Source: Hepsetus odoe
Lineage: Eukaryota; Chordata; Actinopteri; Characiformes; Hepsetidae
DNA length: 64,000 bases
Assembly: GCA_017165825.1 (NCBI GenBank)
Contig: CM029374.1
Location: forward strand, 11,471,589-11,535,588
Direction of reading: 5' to 3'
In this document: positions 57,413 to 64,000 of the stretch, one piece after another
Layout: the number at the start of each line of letters is the position of its first letter
Numbering within the stretch: position 1 is the first letter of the stretch
Translations under genes and position numbers: made by a program
Notes under the pieces: generated by a model
The model's database searches: none
What the model was told of the DNA's origin: nothing
The model's input: the letters and a program-made list of their open reading frames with translations, nothing else

Positions 57413-58481
57413 TCACTGCTGGAATTACTGGATAATTTTAGATGAACTCTCACTAAGGCCTATTTGTCAGTGAAGTACTATTTCCAGTGATGTCACTGAT
57501 GATTTTCACATCTTTGTTCCGACTCTTACATAACTTTTGCTAGCTGCTATAGAGACAATTAGGTTGCTTAACACAAAATATTCAAATCTTTCTTTTCAGC
57601 ATGGGACATACCTATAAAATACATTACATAATATATTTTCTTCACCATCCTTATTCTTCTATAGTTCAGTTTATTGTCTTCAAATGCTGGAATTATTGTA
57701 GTAAAGCTCTTATTTCAGTTTTGAGCAAAAAATATTTCTGTTGATTCAGTCAAGCAAGATTTCTTATTGGTTAGGAATTCAGGTGCTGAACAGAAAGCCT
57801 TACACATTACATTCAACCATTTCAAAAACTTTCCTCAAAGAAAACATTGTTTACTTACTGCTATTACAGTTTTACATCAGTATTACATCAAAAATTATGT
57901 AGGTTCACTGGTTGCTTTTGGAAACATATAACAAACAAATACATATTTTGCAAGCTCCAACATAAATGGAATAATTAATCAATTAATTATTTTAAGCCAC
58001 TTATACTAACCAAGGCTGTAGGAGTAGTGCGTAGGCAGAAAGGCATAAAAACACCCTGAACATTTTGCCAGTTCATTGCAGGGCAGAGTGTAAGCAAATT
58101 CATATCTAATCTATGAATGGTTAAAATATAACAGCGTTAGATTTCACATTCACATGCTAAAAGAAATCCCATAAGGTTGCCAGCAGTGTCATAATGGTAC
58201 TTTTCCAGTTTGACATTTTGGGCCTGAATTGAAGGTCTAAGTCCATTAGTCAGGGTTTACCCCTACCAAAAGGTCAGAAGAAGTGCAGTCTTATTGGTTA
58301 TAATGAACCTCACAGGTTTTAGTAAGACACCGTTTGTTTGCTTTATAGATCAACACCCACCTGCCAACACAAACGAAATACAAATCCATGATTTTTCTAC
58401 TCATAAACGCTGCTGCATTTCCCCTCTTCCCTACTGAATGCCTCAGAAAGGTATGGCTTACACAGATAAAAGCTTCTCTAT

Positions 58482-58485
<4 letters not shown>

Positions 58486-58546
<61 letters not shown>

Positions 58547-58571
58547 GTGTGTGTGTGTGTGTGTGTGTGCG
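58486..58571. repeat. (GT)n microsatellite
   Basis: About 40 units with one AGGT interruption and a GCGC end. Frames through it are artefacts. Confidence 0.95.
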
Positions 58572-58619
58572 CGTGTGCTGATTCTGTTCTCGCTGCTCTG
58601 TGACTGTGACTGAATCGTT

Positions 58620-59040
58620 ATAGGGAAGACTTGGCAGGCTGTGAGGCTCTGGGGGACTGAGCTGAGCATCATTGGTCATCCTTGCCGTCTTCCCTCAGAA
58701 CTTTTTAAGCAGAGTCTGAACAGCTTTCTTTCTGTCTTCCTCTGTGCTGCTTCAGCTGCGACCCGCTTTCTGCTTTCCATCGATTCCTGCTCCCTCCTCT
58801 TCTCTCTTCTTTCTGCCATGTCTGTCACCTCTTCTGACAAACGCTAACTGTTCCTTTCCCTATAATTATTGGCAGCTGCATGGAGGCAACTGGTAATGGG
58901 AAATCTCTCTCCACCTGCCTCGCTTTCTGTTTTCCCTCCACAGAGGTTGAGACAGCTGTTCGCCCAATTTATGATGGAGCACCACCCCCTCACATCCGGT
59001 CCCTCCATCTGGTCATTAGGCGAATTACGTAGGTAAACTT
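58620..59040. other. Low-repeat, exon-like island
   Basis: A block of higher complexity and GC than its flanks. On the plus strand a textbook acceptor (TTTCTGTTTTCCCTCCACAG, ending 58,943) opens a frame that continues to a stop overlapping a donor-like TAG/GTAAAC at 59,034. No protein family was recognised. It may be a conserved regulatory element or a non-coding exon. Confidence 0.35.
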
Positions 59041-60930
59041 CTCTAATAGTTTCATTCCTGCTCGATGAAGCAGTTTTTAAGCCAAGCCATGTGTGACTCT
59101 AACTATTCTTTGTTAATTTGTCTTCACTTTGAACTTCTTGTTTAACATTTAAATTCTTTTGCTCAATGCACTCACCTTGTTGGGAAATTGCTTTTTACTT
59201 CCTTTAGTCTTGTGACTCAAAAGATAATGAGTATGGTTCAAAGACAGATTCCAGTGAAACGACACCTATGCTGCAGCCATGGCGGTTTGAAGTAATTTAG
59301 CAGCTCCACACCCACCCAACGCTGTGCGTTACTTGAATGCTAAACGACAGACTGCCGCTTTGAGACACGATGGCTGGCGTGTGTTCACAACTCTCTGGGG
59401 GGCTAGCGGCTAACCCTGTCTCCATCTTCCCCAGCTGTGTGGGTGGTGTCTTCATTAAAGCCAAAATTAATAAGTACGAAAGGAGCTTTAGTAACCATTA
59501 AGTCACTGAGCACCACGGTCACTGTGTCTTTTTAGAAGCTACAACTTGATGTGGACTTGCAGACAGGCTGCTTTGAGGGACATTACTTCAGACAAGCATA
59601 TGGGTAAGAGGTATTGCAACAGTGAGAAGAACAAGTTGAGCCTCTTTGTTCTTCTTTTTTGAAAATAATAGAACCTGAGCTGTTTGTGCCAATGATGCCC
59701 TTATGAGAGTTTTCAATTATCGAAAAGTGCCTTGGGAGCGTTAGGTATTGATCTATTGATAGAGAATCCATTCTATTGCATATTTTCTTAAGATCATTTT
59801 CATAAGTCTGCTCAATATACTGTTTAATTCAACTTTATGTTGTCTATAAAATTCCCCTGCATGGCCAAATCAGGCTGGAGTAATGTGAGATAAATGCAAT
59901 CTCCCAAAAATGCATTGTTCACCATGCATGAATGATATGCCTGATGTCTCTATTTGGTGCATTTGAGTAATGCATTGTATGCATTAATTGTAGAAGGAAC
60001 AGGAACAGGAAGTAAGCCATCAAAGGCACAAAACCCCTTTAGCTCAACTTCACATCTGGACTGTGAAAATTCTTGACTCATTCATCCGCTCAGCAAATCA
60101 CCACTAACTGCTGCTAATGCTCACTAACGATAAAGGATGGCCGGCTGTTTAAAATAAGAGCACAACACACCCTGCATGGATGAATGGAGACGATGGTTTT
60201 CCTGTGACTGCTCCAATTGGCCCCATTCATGACTGATAACGTTCAGGCTCATCAGTATCCCATTCAGATGCAGCCCAGACCCACTGATCCTAATAGAAGG
60301 AGGTTTTAGATTGTGTTCATTAAAATGTTTCTTGGATTGGGGCTATTGAGATGCAGTCAAGCCAGGACAAATGGAGCTATCGCAACACATTATGAACAAG
60401 CCTTATCAAAACAAAGTAATTAGAAAGACGGGATGGAGTATTATGTTATTGCTGTGGGAATATTGAAATTCCATACATGAAGTAAGTCACCAAAACATAC
60501 TGCCACAGGATTAATATCACTGACAGGTGAAGGGAATAACATTGATTGCATCATTACAATAGCACACATCAAGGCATGGCATTTCATATGTTTTTGATAT
60601 GCACAGAAGACATTTGGGTTTAAGATCAAAAAGATGAGTATAAGATGAGAGCACATCTTGATATGCAAATCCTAAAGAACACTGCTAGTATCTGACCACC
60701 CAGTTTTTTAAGTGAAAAAGTGTTGAAACATGAGAGACTGATGGGTGTTTGTTGATAACAGATCCGTCCTGTTAGATTGGTTGATTGATTGATAAAATTG
60801 TAAACAGCTACTATCAGTTAATCTTTGGATTTCTTTGGAAAGTTGCATTTGTTGTTAAAAAGCCAAAACCCATATAAAGGCTGAAAAGCTGTGCTTTAAA
60901 GCCACGGAAAAGGAATAGTGCCTTTGGTGA
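59041..60930. other. Non-coding span with low-repeat islands
   Basis: Blocks at about 59,240-59,560 and 60,010-60,440 lack named repeats and are richer in mixed sequence than the flanks. I saw no supported exon. Confidence 0.35.
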
Positions 60931-60939
60931 CCCCGGTCC

Positions 60940-61300
60940 ACCACCAAAAGTGCCTACAATGAGCATCAGAACTGGACCAAGCAAAGGAAAAAAGAGGCTA
61001 ATCCTGATTAATTGTTTTTTGTTTTTTTTTTGCATCATGTTTGTGATTCAGGAGTTGTTTTGTCATATGCACAGGAAAACAAACAGTTACACAGTCCATT
61101 GGAATTTTGCTAATTCTCCATTTACAAAAAAAAAAAAAAATGTTGGGCTATATCCATAAGAAATTAGCCAATTGTGTATACAGTTATTATCAGCAAATAT
61201 CAGTAATAAAGTTCATTAAGTGAACAGCTGGGTATTTATGTTGCTTACCTGGGGAAGAGATGGCACCAAGAAGCACTAAGGAGAGAAGATCAGCCTAAGA
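60940..61300 (+). mobile_element. Degenerate Tc1-like transposon, family B, copy 4
   Basis: CCACCACCAAAAGTGCCTAC then CAGAACTGGACCAAGC (60,941-60,982) matches the start of the family B catalytic region, as in copy 1 at 3,260. TTGCATCATGT follows at 61,029. After about 200 bp of unrelated or deleted sequence, TTACCTGGGGAAGAGATGGC at 61,245-61,264 and ACCAAGAAGCACTA match the next segment. Both ends are missing. Confidence 0.7.
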
Positions 61301-61434
61301 GTTTAAGGTCAAATACTTGACAAAGAGATAAAGATGTGGAATTTTCTTTCTGTTTCTGCTGAACTTAGTCTGACTGATAATATATTTGGTTGATAATTAT
61401 ATCTGATAATATATGGTTTAAATGATATCGTTGA

Positions 61435-61435
<1 letters not shown>

Positions 61436-61500
<65 letters not shown>
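61436..61500. repeat. (TG)n microsatellite
   Basis: About 32 units between a Tc1 remnant and a LINE fragment. Confidence 0.95.
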
Positions 61501-61501
<1 letters not shown>

Positions 61502-61519
61502 ATTAAAAGTGCAAGTGTT

Positions 61520-61932
61520 AGATTGTTAGAAGTGCGCTCCTGGAAGATATGAGTCTTCAAGAGCTTCTAGAAGGTAGAGAGGGACACACCTCTTCTGACA
61601 GTATTTGATAGCTGATTCCGCCATCGGGGAACCACAAAAAAGAGCATTCTGGATAGAGATTGCCTTGAAGGGAAGGCAATACCAGACAATATTCCTTAGA
61701 AGAACAAAGAGAATGAGAAAGAGTAAAATCTTCTATGACTGAGCTTATATAGCTGGGAGCACTGGAAGTCACTCTGCAGTCACTCAATAGTGACTTGAGC
61801 TTTTTGGAAGCAATGGGTAGCCAGAGGAGTTCAGTGAGTAGCTGAGTGATATGAGCCCTGTTTGGCTGATTGAACACCAGGTGTAGCACTGTGTTATGGA
61901 TCATCTGAAGGGGTTTCACTGCATGTCTGAGA
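61520..61932 (-). mobile_element. L2-type LINE fragment, reverse-transcriptase C-terminus
   Basis: The minus-strand frame 61,557-61,919 carries KPLQMIHNTVLHLVFNQP, then HITQLLTELLWLPI, a RVTSSAPSYISSVIEDF block and LCSSKEYCLVLPS. This matches the order of the C-terminal part of L2/CR1-like LINE proteins (the PLL-x-x-L-WLP block and the later SSKE block). The frame stays open for 120 codons, so the copy is younger or luckier than the other two, but it is 5'-truncated. No tail motif is visible at its 3' end near 61,500, where the (TG)n repeat lies. Confidence 0.8.
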
Positions 61933-61943
61933 CCTGCTAGAAG

Positions 61944-62170
61944 ACAATTATGTCATTGTGATTGTAACTTCACAGCACAGCACCGCACAGCACAAAATGC
62001 TTCTCCCACTTTTAACCTATTTACACACAGTGCCACAGTGCAGCATGAGGGAGCCATACATCCAGCCCCCAGAGAGCAGGGTTCGGAATGGTAACTTGCT
62101 CAAGGGAACTTCAGGGTAAGATACTGGTCAAGAACTCAAACCCACCACCTTCTGAACAAGGGGTCTTAGA
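61944..62170 (-). repeat. tRNA-derived SINE, family A, minus copy
   Basis: The minus strand shows CCCCTTGTTCAGAAGG, GTGGGTTTGAGTTCTTG, TTCCCTTGAGCAAGTTACC, and a 3' part ending near 61,944. Confidence 0.8.
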
Positions 62171-62396
62171 GGGGAAGACTGAAAACTGAGAGATGGAGAA
62201 CTCATATTATTGTAAGATTCACAACCCATTCAAAAATACTTCATATTAACCTACTTGATAAAAGTAAGCATGATCTGTTTCAGGGACTGATGCTTTAGCC
62301 AATCAGCACTGGGAATTAAGTGCAACATAATGACCTACTCTTCTCATTTTGGATTGAGGGGGTTATATTTTTGACCCTTATGAATTGTTTCCAAAT

Positions 62397-62573
62397 TTGC
62401 TGGCATGTTTTTTTATTTGCTGTTGGGTTTTTGAATTTTTTGTATGTTTATGAATTTTCTGGGTTGTTTTTTTAATATGCTGGAGTGTTTTTTAATCTGC
62501 GGGCATGTTTTTGGAATTTGCTGATGTTTTTTTTTTAATTTCCTGGTGAGTTTTTGGATGTTGCTGGTGTGTT
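62397..62573. repeat. Degenerate minisatellite, about 20-bp unit, about nine units
   Basis: TTTGCTGGCATGTTTTTTTA-like units recur at about 62,397, 62,416, 62,437, 62,456, 62,476, 62,496, 62,517, 62,538 and 62,561. Each has a CTGG/CTGC G-rich part and a T-run. Heavily diverged. Confidence 0.8.
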
Positions 62574-64000
62574 TCGCACTGTAGGGTCACTCTGTGGTGA
62601 TGACTGGCTTGTACTCATAAAATATATTGGAGCACATTTCTCCCTCACCTTATACTGTATACTGTACACCTTATACTTATGCTGTATACTGTAATCATAA
62701 CAACTCACTTCAGTATTCCAGTGTTGAGAAGCTTACCTGGCTCAAAGTTTGTCTGAGAACTTGTTAGGAGCTGCTTAGATCTGTTTAACTTTGTGGTGAA
62801 TTGAATTTGGAGTTTCTGTTTATTTCTTCTCCTCTGGTATTGTGTATGTTGGTGTGTAAATGTGTGTGTGTGTGTTTCTGTGTGGTGGTGGTGGGGTAGC
62901 TGAGGGGAGGCAGGTGAGCCATTTGTCGTGAGAGATAACACAAATTGTTGCCCCAAAGAAAGACATTCCCTCATGTCTCCTTTCCTGTTCTTTTCTTCTC
63001 TTTTAGGCCTAAAGAAAGACTACATCTGGATCTGACACATGGACTCCCTAGATTTGAGCCCTGAAGTGGATTTTTTTTCTATACCTGAATGTGATAAACA
63101 ATGACAGGCTGATTGATGGAGGGATTACCATCATAAATTCTTTGTATTCTATTATCAACCCAAGCAAAAAACAAATGCATAAGAACTTCATGATGGAAAT
63201 TGAAGTGCAGAATTAGGTTTAGTAAACCTTAAGGGCAAAAGTGTGTGTATCTGACAGCATCAATCATTCGGCTTGATAGTAATGCACTTGACTCCACTCT
63301 CCTAGTATGTAGTTCCACTCTTCATTTCAGTACTTGCAATAAGCCACTTTATTCTGCAAACTGCCAGCATGGCTATTGCTTGGGTCAGCTCCCTTGAGTA
63401 AAAGCAATACATTTACCGAAGACAATATGGCGCCAGAGCACAAGTCAAGGAGAGCCATAGAGCACAAGATGTACTAAAAAGGCAAAAGGCCACTTTTGTG
63501 GTTACTCTGACCTTGATATCACCAGCTGTGTGGAACTTAATTCTGTAAAAAGTATTTTATATACTCTTGAAAAGAAAAGTTCCAAAAAGGCTTTATTTTA
63601 GAGCAGTTTTATAGTACTATGGCTTCTCTAGCTTTATGCGTTGGTAGTTAGAATCAAACAAAAATGTCTACAATTATGGGGAGGGGGCACTTTGGGTTCC
63701 CTTTTAATACATGGTCCATTATAAATTATATTCTAAGTTTGATGTATAAGTGTAAAGTATGTGTTTCATGTACATGTGCCAAACCAACTGAAATAGAGGC
63801 ACTGCTCCATCTCTGCCCCTGTCCTGCAAAGTTAGGTCCTAACCCTATGTCATCCCACCTCATCCAGGTAACAAGCAATAAGTCTTATATAGTCCTGCAT
63901 TGATGAGAGCTTAAATTTGAAAGTAACTTTTTCATAAAATTTCCCACACCACCACAAAAAATTACTGCATGGGTGAAGAAAAGTTCTGGGATAGAAAGGC
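62574..64000. other. Non-coding span, nothing recognised
   Basis: A short GT run lies at 62,858-62,874. Open frames at 62,705-62,974 and 63,664-63,903 have no support. Confidence 0.45.

Overview
The window looks like AT-rich vertebrate nuclear DNA, almost certainly from a ray-finned fish and probably an otophysan teleost. The evidence is long CA/GT and CT microsatellites, at least a dozen copies of one tRNA-derived SINE, a second SINE family whose tail matches an L2-type LINE, Tc1/mariner transposons of fish type, and a chromodomain Ty3/gypsy element. There are no operons, rRNA genes, CRISPR arrays or bacterial-type genes. The species cannot be fixed from the sequence alone.

Host genes are few, spliced and on the minus strand. 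At 16.35-16.44 kb a CpG-rich island holds a 91-bp first coding exon: an ATG, a signal peptide and a splice donor. It is best explained as exon 1 of adam12, whose body would run leftward out of the window. From 52.2 kb down to 32.7 kb, seven phase-compatible exons form a gene whose last three recovered exons encode an ALMS motif (centrosome-targeting family: ALMS1, CEP295, C10orf90). I call it the fish c10orf90/FATS orthologue. In human, ADAM12 and C10orf90 are adjacent and both on the minus strand, the same order and orientation as here. The gene's last exon was not found.

Layout: 1-16 kb is probable adam12 intron 1. It holds microsatellites, a Tc1-like element with both terminal repeats (5.6-6.8 kb), other Tc1 remnants and SINEs. 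A 330-bp polypyrimidine tract lies about 300 bp inside the intron from exon 1. The 17-32 kb part is intergenic. It contains SINEs, a near-perfect 153-bp spacerless palindrome (21.1 kb), and a deleted, frameshifted chromodomain Ty3/gypsy retrotransposon (23.79-27.67 kb) with 5-bp target duplications, inserted in an older Tc1-like remnant. The 32.6-52.2 kb part is the c10orf90-like gene. Its introns carry two L2-type LINE fragments (one beside the ALMS exons), an RTE-type LINE fragment, SINEs and two degenerate minisatellites. The 52-64 kb part is 5' flank or 5' untranslated exons of that gene, with several low-repeat islands that may be conserved regulatory DNA, an L2-type LINE fragment, a Tc1 remnant and a 20-bp-period minisatellite.

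The most informative observations are the hand-assembled ALMS-motif gene, the shared 3' tail of SINE family B and two L2-type LINE copies, the long palindrome, and the nested LTR element. I did not find a convincing wholly new system.
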